Shown: positions 41,652 through 49,342 of the stretch, piece after piece | Layout: each line of letters opens with the position of its first letter | Position numbering within the stretch: the stretch's first letter is position 1 | From: Microbacterium aoyamense | GTDB taxonomy: Bacteria; Actinomycetota; Actinomycetes; Actinomycetales; Microbacteriaceae | NCBI RefSeq assembly: GCF_023155855.1 | Contig: NZ_JAKNUT010000007.1 | Coordinates: forward strand, 62,001 to 126,000 | Direction of reading: 5' to 3' | Length of the DNA: 64,000 nucleotides | Made by a program: the position numbers and the translations under genes | Notes under the pieces: generated by a model | Databases searched by the model: none | What the model saw: only the letters and a program-made list of their open reading frames with translations | What the model was told of the DNA's origin: nothing

Positions 41652-42549
41652 GAATCGCGCCGCTGACGTCGGGCTCACCACCCTCGGCGATCCCACGCGC
41701 GCGCGCATCCTGCGCCTCATCCGCGAGTCCGACGACGGCCGTGCGCTGGTCGGCAACCTCGCCACCGTTCTCGAACTGCGCCAGCCCACCGTGAGCCACC
41801 ACATGAAGGCGTTGCACGACGAGGGCATCGTCGTCCGCGAGCCAGACGGTCGGCGCGTCTGGTACTCGATCGCGCCGGAGCATGCCGAGCGCGTGGACGC
41901 GCTCCTCGGTGGCAGTCCCGGCTCGGCCCCACCGCCGGATCTGCAACGCATCTCCGACGATCTCGCCCTGCGGTTCCGGGGCGTCTTCGGTCCCGAGACC
42001 GTCCGCGCGACCGTCGACGACAGCTACACGCTTCTCGCACGTGCGGGCACCTCGTCCACCCTCGGCAGCCGCGTCGCCACCTTCGCGTCAACCCGGCTGG
42101 AAGCGCTCGCGCGTGCGGAAGGATCACCGCACGGCACCCCGAGCGTGCTCTTCGTCTGCGTGCAGAACGCCGGCAGGTCACAGCTCGCCGCGGGGATTCT
42201 GCGGCAACTCGCCGGCGACCGGCTCATCGTTCGCACCGCGGGCTCCGCACCCGCGGGGGATGTGCGGCAGTCCATCGCCACGGCGCTCGAAGAGATCGGG
42301 ATACCGCTCGCCGGAGAGTTCCCCAAACCCCTCACCGATGAGGCCGTCCGCGCCGCCGACGTCGTCGTCACAATGGGCTGTGGCGACGCGTGTCCCGTCT
42401 ACCCCGGCCGCCGGTATCTCGATTGGGACCTCGAGGACCCCGTCGGCAAACCGCTCGAGCAGGTGCGTGCGATCCGCGAAGACATTGAAGCCCGCGTGCG
42501 CGAACTTCTTGCCGAACTCCTTTCCGAGCCTGTCGTCGCTGGCAGATAG
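41650..42549 (+). CDS. ArsR-ArsC fusion: arsenic repressor joined to arsenate reductase
   Basis: This 299-residue protein has an ArsR winged helix at residues 5-95 (GLTTLGDPTRARILRLI, RQPTVSHHMKALHDEGIVVREPDGRRVWY), a helical linker of about 60 residues, and a full low-molecular-weight-phosphatase ArsC domain from about 165. The catalytic Cys170 is in LFVCVQNAGRS and further cysteines in MGCGDACPVYPG. Sensing and enzymatic reduction are thus on one chain. I chose the ATG at 41650 because the ArsR domain begins there and the operator overlaps it; an upstream open frame is untranslated. It is followed by arsC. Confidence 0.9.
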   Translation: MNRAADVGLTTLGDPTRARILRLIRESDDGRALVGNLATVLELRQPTVSHHMKALHDEGIVVREPDGRRVWYSIAPEHAERVDALLGGSPGSAPPPDLQRISDDLALRFRGVFGPETVRATVDDSYTLLARAGTSSTLGSRVATFASTRLEALARAEGSPHGTPSVLFVCVQNAGRSQLAAGILRQLAGDRLIVRTAGSAPAGDVRQSIATALEEIGIPLAGEFPKPLTDEAVRAADVVVTMGCGDACPVYPGRRYLDWDLEDPVGKPLEQVRAIREDIEARVRELLAELLSEPVVAGR

Positions 42550-42565
42550 ATAGATGGTGGTCTAT
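42550..42565. promoter_or_regulatory. Operator 2, upstream of arsC
   Basis: ATAGAT-GGTG-GTCTAT matches operator 1 with one arm mismatch. It begins immediately after the fusion stop codon and lies 30 bases before the arsC ATG, suggesting independent control of the downstream genes by the fusion protein. Confidence 0.6.
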
Positions 42566-42585
42566 GCTTTCTCGTGAGAGAAAGC
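42566..42585 (+). other. Stem-loop in the arsC leader
   Basis: GCTTTCTC and GAGAAAGC form an 8-base stem with a GTGA loop. It lies directly after operator 2 and 9 bases before the arsC ATG, where it could affect translation. Confidence 0.5.
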
Positions 42586-42594
42586 GAGTCCGTC

Positions 42595-43011
42595 ATGAGC
42601 TCAAAGCCCACAGTGCTATTCGTCTGCGTCCACAACGCCGGTCGCTCGCAGATGGCGGCGGGCTACCTTCGCGCGCTCGGCGGCGATGCAGTCGAGGTCC
42701 TCTCTGCCGGCTCGGCACCCAAGGACACGATCAACCCCGTCGCGATCGAGGCGATGGCCGAAGAGGGCATCGACATCGCGGACAACACTCCGAAGATCCT
42801 CACCGTCGACGCGGTTCGCGAGTCCGATGTCGTGATCACGATGGGATGCGGCGACGCGTGCCCGATCTTCCCCGGAAAGCGCTACGAGGACTGGGAGCTC
42901 GACGACCCCGCAGGTCAGGGGATAGAGGCGGTGCGCCCGATCCGCAACGAGATCCGCTCCCGCGTCGAGATCCTTCTGTCCGAGTTGCTGCCCACGAGAG
43001 ACGCGGCGTGA
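42595..43011 (+). CDS. arsC: Arsenate reductase ArsC, thioredoxin-coupled type
   Basis: The 138-residue enzyme has the catalytic loop C-V-H-N-A-G-R-S (Cys11-Ser18) and two further cysteines in GCGDACPIFPGKRYEDWELDDPAG, the resolving set of thioredoxin-coupled ArsC. It is very similar to the orphan ArsC at 7869. ATG 42595 is preferred over a GTG at 42574 because the family starts here. Its stop overlaps the next start as GTGA. Confidence 0.9.
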   Translation: MSSKPTVLFVCVHNAGRSQMAAGYLRALGGDAVEVLSAGSAPKDTINPVAIEAMAEEGIDIADNTPKILTVDAVRESDVVITMGCGDACPIFPGKRYEDWELDDPAGQGIEAVRPIRNEIRSRVEILLSELLPTRDAA

Positions 43012-43985
43012 ACACCCGTACGGCCGGCGTCCGCGCCCGGTCGTCGCACCACCGCCGTCGGACGCTCGTGGGCGGGAGTGCGCTCGTCCTCTCGGCAGCA
43101 TTCGCCCTGACCGGCTGCGTCTCAGGCAACGCAGTTGAGGAGGGCGCGCTGGAGGGCACGATCCTCACGGACGGGTCGTCCACGGTCGCGCCGCTCACGG
43201 ATGCTGCGCGAGACCTGTTCGCAGCCACCCAGCCGGACGTCGAGATCAAGGTGTCCGTGACCGGCACGACCGCTGGCTTCCGCGCGTTCTGCGACGGCAC
43301 CACCGACATCGCCAACGCCTCCCGCGCCATCACCGACGACGAGATCGCCGCCTGCGACGAGGGCGGCGTCGACTACACCGAAATCGTCGTCGCCAACGAC
43401 GGCATCACGGTGATCCTCAACCCGGCAAACGACTGGGCGACCGATCTCACCGTCGAACAGCTCGCGACCGTCTGGTCACCGGAGTCGGAGGGCAAAGTAA
43501 CCACGTGGAGCCAGATCGATCCTTCGTTCCCTGACGAGCCGCTCACCCTCTTCGGGCCGGGCGTCGACTCGGGCACTCTCGACTTCTTCACGGCCGCCAT
43601 CACGGGTGAGGAAGATGCGATCCGAGGCGACTACAGCGCTTCCGAAGACGACAACAGCACCGTCGAAGGAGTGAGCAAGAACCTCGGCGCGACCGGATTC
43701 CTCGGCTTGAGCTACGTCGAAGAGAACGAAGGCGCGATCGTCGCGGCATCCATCGACGGGGTCGCTCCCACTTCTGACACCGTGCAGGACGGCAGCTACT
43801 CGCCCCTCAGCCGTCCGGTCTTCATCTACGTCAAGAACTCGGCCTACGCCGACCGGCCCGACGTCCGCGCCTTCGTCGACTTCTACGTCGACAACGCGCT
43901 CGACATCGCCGCCCGCGCGCTGTTCGTTCCGCTCACGAACGACCAAGTCGAGCTCGCGCAGGAAGAGCTCGCGACCCTGCACTGA
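43008..43985 (+). CDS. PstS-like oxyanion-binding lipoprotein in the ars operon
   Basis: This 325-residue protein starts with GTG inside the arsC stop. It has an Arg-rich N-terminus, a hydrophobic core and lipobox LTGC, then a periplasmic-binding fold of the PstS type (ILTDGSSTVAPLTDAARDLF, SVTGTTAGFRAFCDGTTDIANASR, FGPGVDSGTLDFF). PstS proteins bind phosphate; no pstC, pstA or pstB gene is present here. Embedded in the ars operon it may bind arsenate or favour phosphate over arsenate, possibly as a sensor. That function is an inference. Confidence 0.85.
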   Translation: MNTRTAGVRARSSHHRRRTLVGGSALVLSAAFALTGCVSGNAVEEGALEGTILTDGSSTVAPLTDAARDLFAATQPDVEIKVSVTGTTAGFRAFCDGTTDIANASRAITDDEIAACDEGGVDYTEIVVANDGITVILNPANDWATDLTVEQLATVWSPESEGKVTTWSQIDPSFPDEPLTLFGPGVDSGTLDFFTAAITGEEDAIRGDYSASEDDNSTVEGVSKNLGATGFLGLSYVEENEGAIVAASIDGVAPTSDTVQDGSYSPLSRPVFIYVKNSAYADRPDVRAFVDFYVDNALDIAARALFVPLTNDQVELAQEELATLH

Positions 43986-44051
43986 ACCGCCCGCTCCATC
44001 CTCAGCGCTGACATACCCGTCTGCCACCGACCCGAGTCAGGAACTCCCACC

Positions 44052-45434
44052 ATGCACATCGTCGCCATCGGCGGCAGCGACGCGGGCATCTCCGCCGCGC
44101 TGCGCGCCCGTGAACTCGACCCGACCGTCGACGTGACCGTCGTCGTCGCCGACGCCTACCCGAACTACTCCATCTGCGGCATCCCGTACTACTTCTCCGG
44201 GGATGTCCAGCCGTGGCAATCTCTCGCCCACCGCACCCACGCCGACCTCGAAGCGACGGGGATGCGGCTGCAGCTCAACACCCTCGCGACCCGCATCAAC
44301 CCGCAGGCACGGCGTCTTGCGGTCCGCGACGAGCACGGCGAATCCGAGATCATCTACGACGAGCTGGTCGTCGGCACCGGAGCGCTCCCCTCATGCGCCG
44401 GCATCGCCGGCCTCGGAGAACTTGGACCCGACGATGGCGTGCACGTGATCCACTCGATGGGAGACACCTTCGCACTCGACGCCCACCTCGCCAATCGCGA
44501 CCCCCGGACAGCGATCATCATCGGCGCCGGCTACGTCGGCCTCGAGATGGCCGAGGGCTTCCGCGCCCGCGGGATGAACGTGACCCAGCTTCAGCGCGGA
44601 CCCGAAGTGCTCTCCACGCTCGACCCCGACCTCGCCTCGATCGTGCACGACGAACTCGTCGAGCACGGCGTCGACGTGCGCACGCACACGGTCGTGAAGG
44701 GCGTCGAGAAGTCGAGCAACGGCCTCGTGGTCCACGCGGAGCACCACGGCGAGCCGGTCGCTCACACCGCCGATCTGGTCCTCGCCGTCGTCGGCGTGCG
44801 TCCCAACACTTCCCTGCTCGAGACCGCCGGCGCGCAGCTCGGAGTGGGTCGCGCGGTCGTCGTCGACGAGCAGATGCGTACCGGCATCCCGCATGTCTTC
44901 GCAGCAGGCGACGGCATCGTCACTCACCATCGCCTCCTCGGGGTGACGTATCTGCCGCTCGGGACGACCGCGCACAAGCAGGGCCGGATCGCGGGGGAGA
45001 ACGCCCTCGGAGGAGCAGCGCGCTTCGCAGGCTCTGTCGGCACGCAGGTCGTGAAGGTCTTCGACGTCGTCGCCGCTCGCACGGGACTGCGCGAGCACGA
45101 AGCGCGGGCAGCCGGCCACGACCCCTTGACGACGCAGACCGTCGCCGACGACCACAAGCGGTACTACCCGGGAGCCCAATCCATCAGCATTCGCATCACC
45201 GGCGACCGTCAGAACGGCCTGCTGCTCGGCGCGCAGCTCGTCGGACGACTTGGCACGGAGACCGCGAAGCGCGTCGACACCTACGCAGCCGCCCTCTTCG
45301 CCGGCCTCACCGTCGAGCAGATCAGCGACCTGGATCTCTCGTACACCCCACCGCTCGGGTCGCCATGGGACGCCGTTCAGACGGCAGCACAGACCTGGAC
45401 CCGCACGCACCACACCACTGGAGGGACCGCATGA
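44052..45434 (+). CDS. CoA-disulfide-reductase-like FAD oxidoreductase
   Basis: The 460-residue flavoprotein has the FAD motif (VAIGGSDAGISAALRA), the single redox Cys of the CoA-disulfide reductase group (NYSICGIPYY, about residues 38-47), an NADH motif (TAIIIGAGYVGLEMAEGF) and the dimerisation domain at the end. It could reduce disulfides or mixed thiols, perhaps to regenerate the thiol partner of the arsenate reductases. It lies 66 bases after the PstS-like gene and overlaps the next ArsC by ATGA. Confidence 0.82.
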   Translation: MHIVAIGGSDAGISAALRARELDPTVDVTVVVADAYPNYSICGIPYYFSGDVQPWQSLAHRTHADLEATGMRLQLNTLATRINPQARRLAVRDEHGESEIIYDELVVGTGALPSCAGIAGLGELGPDDGVHVIHSMGDTFALDAHLANRDPRTAIIIGAGYVGLEMAEGFRARGMNVTQLQRGPEVLSTLDPDLASIVHDELVEHGVDVRTHTVVKGVEKSSNGLVVHAEHHGEPVAHTADLVLAVVGVRPNTSLLETAGAQLGVGRAVVVDEQMRTGIPHVFAAGDGIVTHHRLLGVTYLPLGTTAHKQGRIAGENALGGAARFAGSVGTQVVKVFDVVAARTGLREHEARAAGHDPLTTQTVADDHKRYYPGAQSISIRITGDRQNGLLLGAQLVGRLGTETAKRVDTYAAALFAGLTVEQISDLDLSYTPPLGSPWDAVQTAAQTWTRTHHTTGGTA

Positions 45435-45841
45435 CCACGCCACCCACCGTTCTCTTCATCTGCCAGCACAACGCGGGCCGCTCGCAGATGGGCGCGCATC
45501 TACTCGATCTGGTCGCCCCTAGGGCGTTCCTGAGCACGAGCGCCGGCCTCAACCCCGCCGACGAGATCAACCCGATCGTCGCGCAGGCCCTGGAGGAAGC
45601 CGGCGCCGACACGACGGCTGCGAAGCCTCGACAGGTGACCGTCGGAGACCTGTCGGCGGCTGATGTGGTGGTGACGATGAAGCCGGGACTTCAGCTGCCT
45701 GGACCCGTCGTCGGCCGACGGATCGAGTGGGAGTTCCCGAACCCAGAACAGTGGGATCTGGTCGGTGTGCGCTCGATGCGCGACGCGATCGCGGCGCAGA
45801 TTCGCGCACTCGTCGATGAGCTGAAGGTGCCGGCGGTGTAG
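45431..45841 (+). CDS. arsC: Arsenate reductase, mycothiol-type
   Basis: The 136-residue LMW-phosphatase-fold protein has the catalytic loop CQHNAGRSQMG (Cys11). It lacks the two downstream cysteines of thioredoxin-coupled ArsC, since the corresponding region reads TMKPGLQLPGPVVGRR. This matches actinobacterial mycothiol/mycoredoxin-dependent arsenate reductases. The start overlaps the oxidoreductase stop by 4 bases. It ends the arsenic operon; no terminator hairpin is obvious. Confidence 0.85.
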   Translation: MTTPPTVLFICQHNAGRSQMGAHLLDLVAPRAFLSTSAGLNPADEINPIVAQALEEAGADTTAAKPRQVTVGDLSAADVVVTMKPGLQLPGPVVGRRIEWEFPNPEQWDLVGVRSMRDAIAAQIRALVDELKVPAV

Positions 45842-45861
45842 CTGTCGCGCCCGCGTTCCTC

Positions 45862-46551
45862 TCAGGCGACCGACTGCTCCGGGCGGTAGTCGCAGACGGC
45901 GCACGTGCCATCGACGACGAGCTTGTGGCCGTCGATCGTGCAGTCCCAGCCGAGACCGGGAATGGTGCTCTGGCGCGCCGCGTGCGCCACTCTGGCGCGT
46001 GCGCAGGCTCCGCAGGGCTCCGTGGTGCCCTCGGGGTGCTCCCGGCAAAAGGGGGAGTCCGCGTTACGCGTGATGTTGCGCGAAGCGTAGGCGCTCTTCT
46101 TTCTCGTCTCACTAAGGGAGCCTGAGCCTACGTTCGCCGTAACCTCACGCGTCGCGTTACGCGTAACGTCGCCCGTGGCGTTCGACGGATCCACATGCGA
46201 GGCGGCAGCCTCTCGCTGTCGATCGCGATAGCGCTTCTGGCGTTGGCGAGACCCCTCGCGGTATTCCGCAACCTGGGCCGCGGTGGACTGACGAAGGCCC
46301 GTCGACCAGCCGTCCATGACGTAGCCGTCCTCGGTCCGAGTCCAGATTCCCGCACGCTCGATCTCCGCTAACGCGGCCGGATCGTCGCCGTCAGGATGAA
46401 GATACTTCGTGTATCGCGCGGGGATGGAGCCGTCCGTGCCCTGCCCGTTGCACCACATGAGGGCGCCGGCGAGGACGCGGAAGGCACGGTCACTCAGGTT
46501 GTCGATGCGGATGCTCCCCAGCCACTCGGCGGGGAGGCGTGCGTCGACCAC
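45862..46551 (-). CDS. Rep-like/phage regulatory protein of an embedded mini-element
   Basis: This 229-residue protein begins WLGSIRIDNLSDRAFRVLAGALMWCNGQGTDGSIPARYTKYLHPDG, the helical start common to replication-associated proteins of actinobacterial phages and elements. A basic middle region follows (residues about 95-115) and then a C-terminal zinc-ribbon-like Cys set (FCREHPEGTTEPCGACARAR and CAVCDYRP). It starts with GTG 46551 preceded by GGAG. It occupies the same place as the Rep-like gene in segment B, next to an excisionase gene. Confidence 0.6.
   Translation of the reverse strand: MVDARLPAEWLGSIRIDNLSDRAFRVLAGALMWCNGQGTDGSIPARYTKYLHPDGDDPAALAEIERAGIWTRTEDGYVMDGWSTGLRQSTAAQVAEYREGSRQRQKRYRDRQREAAASHVDPSNATGDVTRNATREVTANVGSGSLSETRKKSAYASRNITRNADSPFCREHPEGTTEPCGACARARVAHAARQSTIPGLGWDCTIDGHKLVVDGTCAVCDYRPEQSVA
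46155..46168. repeat. Palindrome CGTTACGCGTAACG within the Rep-like gene
   Basis: The 14-base sequence is perfectly self-complementary. The half motif CGTTACGCGT recurs at 46062. The placement within a rep-like gene parallels the iterated palindromes of segment B. Confidence 0.6.
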
Positions 46552-46572
46552 GACGGGCTCCGCGAAGTGAGG

Positions 46573-46752
46573 TCAGGACTCGACGCCGAAGACGCGCAGC
46601 AATGCCGCGCGGGGAATCATCCGTCGGGGCCCGAGCTGCACCGTGGGGATCGTGCCGCGCTCCACGCCCAGCTTGATCGTGCGGTACTCGACGCCGACGA
46701 GAACCGCGGCATCCTTGTACGTCAGTGCGAGTGAGGTCTGCGAGCGGTTCAT
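46573..46752 (-). CDS. Excisionase-like HTH protein
   Basis: The 59-residue protein is a single MerR-like winged helix (TYKDAAVLVGVEYRTIKLGVERGTIPTVQLGPRRMIPRAALLRVFG), the form of excisionases and small phage regulators. AAGGAG lies ahead of the paired ATGs at 46755/46752. It is divergent from the regulator/integrase genes of the mini-element. Confidence 0.75.
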   Translation of the reverse strand: MNRSQTSLALTYKDAAVLVGVEYRTIKLGVERGTIPTVQLGPRRMIPRAALLRVFGVES

Positions 46753-46764
46753 CATCTTCTCCTT

Positions 46765-46824
46765 CGTGAGCCACCTTTGTCAGCGCATGTGCACACCGTA
46801 GCACTCCGTGAGCCAGATGTGTCA
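46765..46824. promoter_or_regulatory. Two 18-base direct repeats, 42 bases apart, in the mini-element control region
   Basis: CGTGAGCCACCTTTGTCA (46765) and CGTGAGCCAGATGTGTCA (46807) share 15 of 18 bases. The 42-base step places both on the same DNA face. They lie between the divergent excisionase and regulator genes and are candidate operators. Confidence 0.6.
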
Positions 46825-46884
46825 AGATTGCGTCATGGCAATGCCGGGCCGCGCAGATTCGCGCATGAGTGACGCTGGAGCACC

Positions 46885-47490
46885 GTGAGCATCCAGACGA
46901 GCGACGTGAGTGACGAGCGGGTGTTCGTCGGAGATGGGGTGAGCGTTCCGCGTACGTGGGTCGTCGAGCTGAAAGATGAGCCGGAGGTGCCAGGAGTCGT
47001 CGCGGTGCGAGCCGAGTATGACGCCGAGCTCAGGCGCGTGGTCGCGACGGAAGTTCGAGCCCTTCGCGTCGGGGCTGGCGAGGAAGTGACGAGCTTGACG
47101 CTGCGGGAGGTGCGGGTTCAGTGGGCGCTGCAGGTGGGTGGGCTCAAGGTTTCCACGGTCTCTGAGCCAGATCAGCCACTCGCGACGGGCAGCCAGTACA
47201 TCCAGCGCATGCGCGACCGGACGAACCGAAATACGTGGCAGAGCCTGATGGATGCCACTCGGCTGTACCAGCTCGCGGCGGCCATCAACCTTCCGCCACT
47301 ACGAGCCGTGTCGGACGGCCTGAGCGTCAGTCAGAGCACCGCGACACGTCTGATGAACCGAGCTCGCCAGGAAGGCCTCGCTGGCGGTGTGGAACTGCCG
47401 GAACCCCGAGCGGCGGACGATCCAAGGCGCGCGCACGCGCCGGGTCCGTTCGTCGGGCCGGCGACGTCCGGCGGGCCCTCGATCGGCTGA
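46885..47490 (+). CDS. Putative HTH regulator of the mini-element
   Basis: The 201-residue protein begins with GTG. Its N-terminal half is beta-rich; a helical segment near residues 110-160 (TWQSLMDATRLYQLAAAINLPPLRAVSDGLSVSQSTATRLMNRARQEGL) contains a helix-turn-helix (VSDGLSVSQSTATRLMNRAR). The tail is Pro-rich and disordered. It directly precedes the integrase, the same relation as the repressor-integrase pair in segment B. The integrase ATG follows 13 bases after its stop. Confidence 0.65.
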   Translation: MSIQTSDVSDERVFVGDGVSVPRTWVVELKDEPEVPGVVAVRAEYDAELRRVVATEVRALRVGAGEEVTSLTLREVRVQWALQVGGLKVSTVSEPDQPLATGSQYIQRMRDRTNRNTWQSLMDATRLYQLAAAINLPPLRAVSDGLSVSQSTATRLMNRARQEGLAGGVELPEPRAADDPRRAHAPGPFVGPATSGGPSIG

Positions 47491-47503
47491 GGAGGAGAAC
47501 AGG

Positions 47504-48739
47504 ATGCTGCGCAGGCCGAACCTCGACGGAACCGTCTCGTCGTACAAGACCAAAGAGGGCGAGACTCTCTATCGGATCGCCTACTGGGTGACGCGGGCGG
47601 ACGGCGACACTGCGCGACGATTCAAGCGCGGGTACACGACGGAGAAGCAGGCGCTCGACGCGCTCGTCGAGGTGCAGGTCGACATCCGCCGCGGCGACCA
47701 CATCGAGGAGACGCGGCAGACCCTCAACAGCTACGCCGACAAGTACTTCGACTCGCTCCGAGTACGTGCGACGACGCTCGCCGGCTATCGCAAGCACTAC
47801 CGCGTCCATGTGCTGCCGTCGTCTGTAGGCCGTTCGCCGATCTCCGACATCTCCAAGGACCAGCTGAACCGCTTCTACCGGCAGCCCGAGCGCAACGGCC
47901 GGAAGGACCGCGGGCACATCGGCGACCCGTTGGGTGCGGCGACGGTGCGGCACATCCACGTGCTGATCTCGCAGGTGCTCCAGCACGCGCTCGAGGACGG
48001 CCTTATCCGATTCAATCCGGCGAAACGGGCGTCTCCTCCCACAAAGCTCGAGGCTGCTCCGCCCGAGATGGCGACCTGGTCCGCGGAGGACGCGCGCCTG
48101 TTCCTGGAGTGGTCGGAGTCGATGGGGGACTACCTCTGGCTCGCCTGGCTCACACTGCTGGGCACGGGCATGCGTCGCGGCGAGATCCTTGGCCTGCGCT
48201 GGAAGGATCTCGACCTCGACAACAACGTCATCACGATCGCCCGCGCGATGTCGTACGTCAAGGAGGCCGGCAAGAAGCCGATCATCGACTTCAAGGCGAC
48301 AAAGAGCGGCCGGGTACGCAACGTCGATATCGATCTTCGTCTCGCAGGTGCGTTCCGATCCAAGCGCGACATGCTGCGCGCAGTGTCACCCGACATGGCT
48401 CGCGGCGAGCATCTGATCTTCTGCAACCGGTTCGGGCAACCGCACAACCCGACACAGTTCTCCCGCCAGTGGCGCGAGCGAGTGCTCAAGGCCGTCGCCG
48501 CGCATCCCGATCTCGACGAGCTTCACCTGCACGAGCTGCGGCACACGCACGCGACCCTGCTTCTGCGCGCCGGCGTGCACCCGAAGATCGTTTCCGAGCG
48601 GCTGGGTCACGCCGACATCCAGACGACGCTCAACACGTACTCGCACGCGGTGCGGACGCTGCAGCGGGGCGCGGCGGATCTGGTGGGGCAGCTCCTAGCT
48701 CCGGTGCCGGACGAGCGCTCGATTCCGTTGGCCATCTGA
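47504..48739 (+). CDS. int: Tyrosine integrase of the mini-element
   Basis: The 411-residue integrase has an AP2-like N-terminal arm domain, a core-binding domain (about 75-190) and the catalytic domain. Catalytic residues are Arg in GTGMRRGEIL, His and Arg of box II (HLHELRHTHA), His in RLGHADI and Tyr in TTLNTYSHA. GGAGGAGAACAGG precedes the ATG at 47504. No tRNA-derived core is seen just downstream, so its attachment site is unknown; it may have mobilised a separate insertion within segment C. Confidence 0.9.
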   Translation: MLRRPNLDGTVSSYKTKEGETLYRIAYWVTRADGDTARRFKRGYTTEKQALDALVEVQVDIRRGDHIEETRQTLNSYADKYFDSLRVRATTLAGYRKHYRVHVLPSSVGRSPISDISKDQLNRFYRQPERNGRKDRGHIGDPLGAATVRHIHVLISQVLQHALEDGLIRFNPAKRASPPTKLEAAPPEMATWSAEDARLFLEWSESMGDYLWLAWLTLLGTGMRRGEILGLRWKDLDLDNNVITIARAMSYVKEAGKKPIIDFKATKSGRVRNVDIDLRLAGAFRSKRDMLRAVSPDMARGEHLIFCNRFGQPHNPTQFSRQWRERVLKAVAAHPDLDELHLHELRHTHATLLLRAGVHPKIVSERLGHADIQTTLNTYSHAVRTLQRGAADLVGQLLAPVPDERSIPLAI

Positions 48740-48923
48740 CGCTCACTCCGCGGCGTCGCCGACATCAGCCTCCCCAGCGGTCGGGGAGCGTGCAGTGCCG
48801 GGACCGTGGAATACCTCGACGCGGAGCGGCGAGGCTATGCCGCGAAAGCCCGGAACGGAGTGCGGACCGATCGCTACACTCCGGCGGTCGGAGCGGTGCC
48901 GGTCGACGCAGACTCGCCTGCCA

Positions 48924-49319
48924 CTAGGTGGCCCAACAGGAGTGGACCGTGCCCGTGGTCGCCTCGGCAACGGTCGGGATGGTCTCGGTGAGAGTTCGTG
49001 TGACTGCCTCAGACGCGGGATACTCGACCACGAGCCAGCCCACGACGCCGAAATCTTCATCAAGGGCCTGCAGTGCACACGCGGCACTCGCGCCGGTCGG
49101 TGGCGTGAGTTGGAATGACACTGTCACCGTGCGTTCGTCGATCAAGTCAAACCCGGTTTCGTCGAAGCCGACTTCGTCCATCGAGTTCGAGATCGTCAGC
49201 CCGGCGAGCCCCGCGATGGACGTCACAGCGACCAGGGCGACGGCGATCCAAAACGCTCGCCGACGGTGCGGACGGGGACGGCGGCCGTATCGTTCGGCGA
49301 GCTCCTGCTGCGTCGTCAT
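48924..49319 (-). CDS. DUF4307 family membrane protein
   Basis: This 131-residue protein has one transmembrane helix near residues 22-45 and an extracellular domain (VTVSFQLTPPTGASAACALQALDEDFGVVGWLVVEYP), matching DUF4307. The family is found almost only in actinobacteria and has no known function. It is the last gene of a long minus-strand run that starts with cmtR at 58697. Confidence 0.82.
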   Translation of the reverse strand: MTTQQELAERYGRRPRPHRRRAFWIAVALVAVTSIAGLAGLTISNSMDEVGFDETGFDLIDERTVTVSFQLTPPTGASAACALQALDEDFGVVGWLVVEYPASEAVTRTLTETIPTVAEATTGTVHSCWAT

Positions 49320-49342
49320 CACGCTCCTTTTTCGCGGCGAGG

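Noticed and set aside
48740..48923. Possible small frame after the mini-element integrase
   Set aside because: A 61-codon plus-strand frame begins at 48806 but lacks a ribosome site and overlaps the DUF4307 gene; I see nothing firm here, including no clear att repeat.
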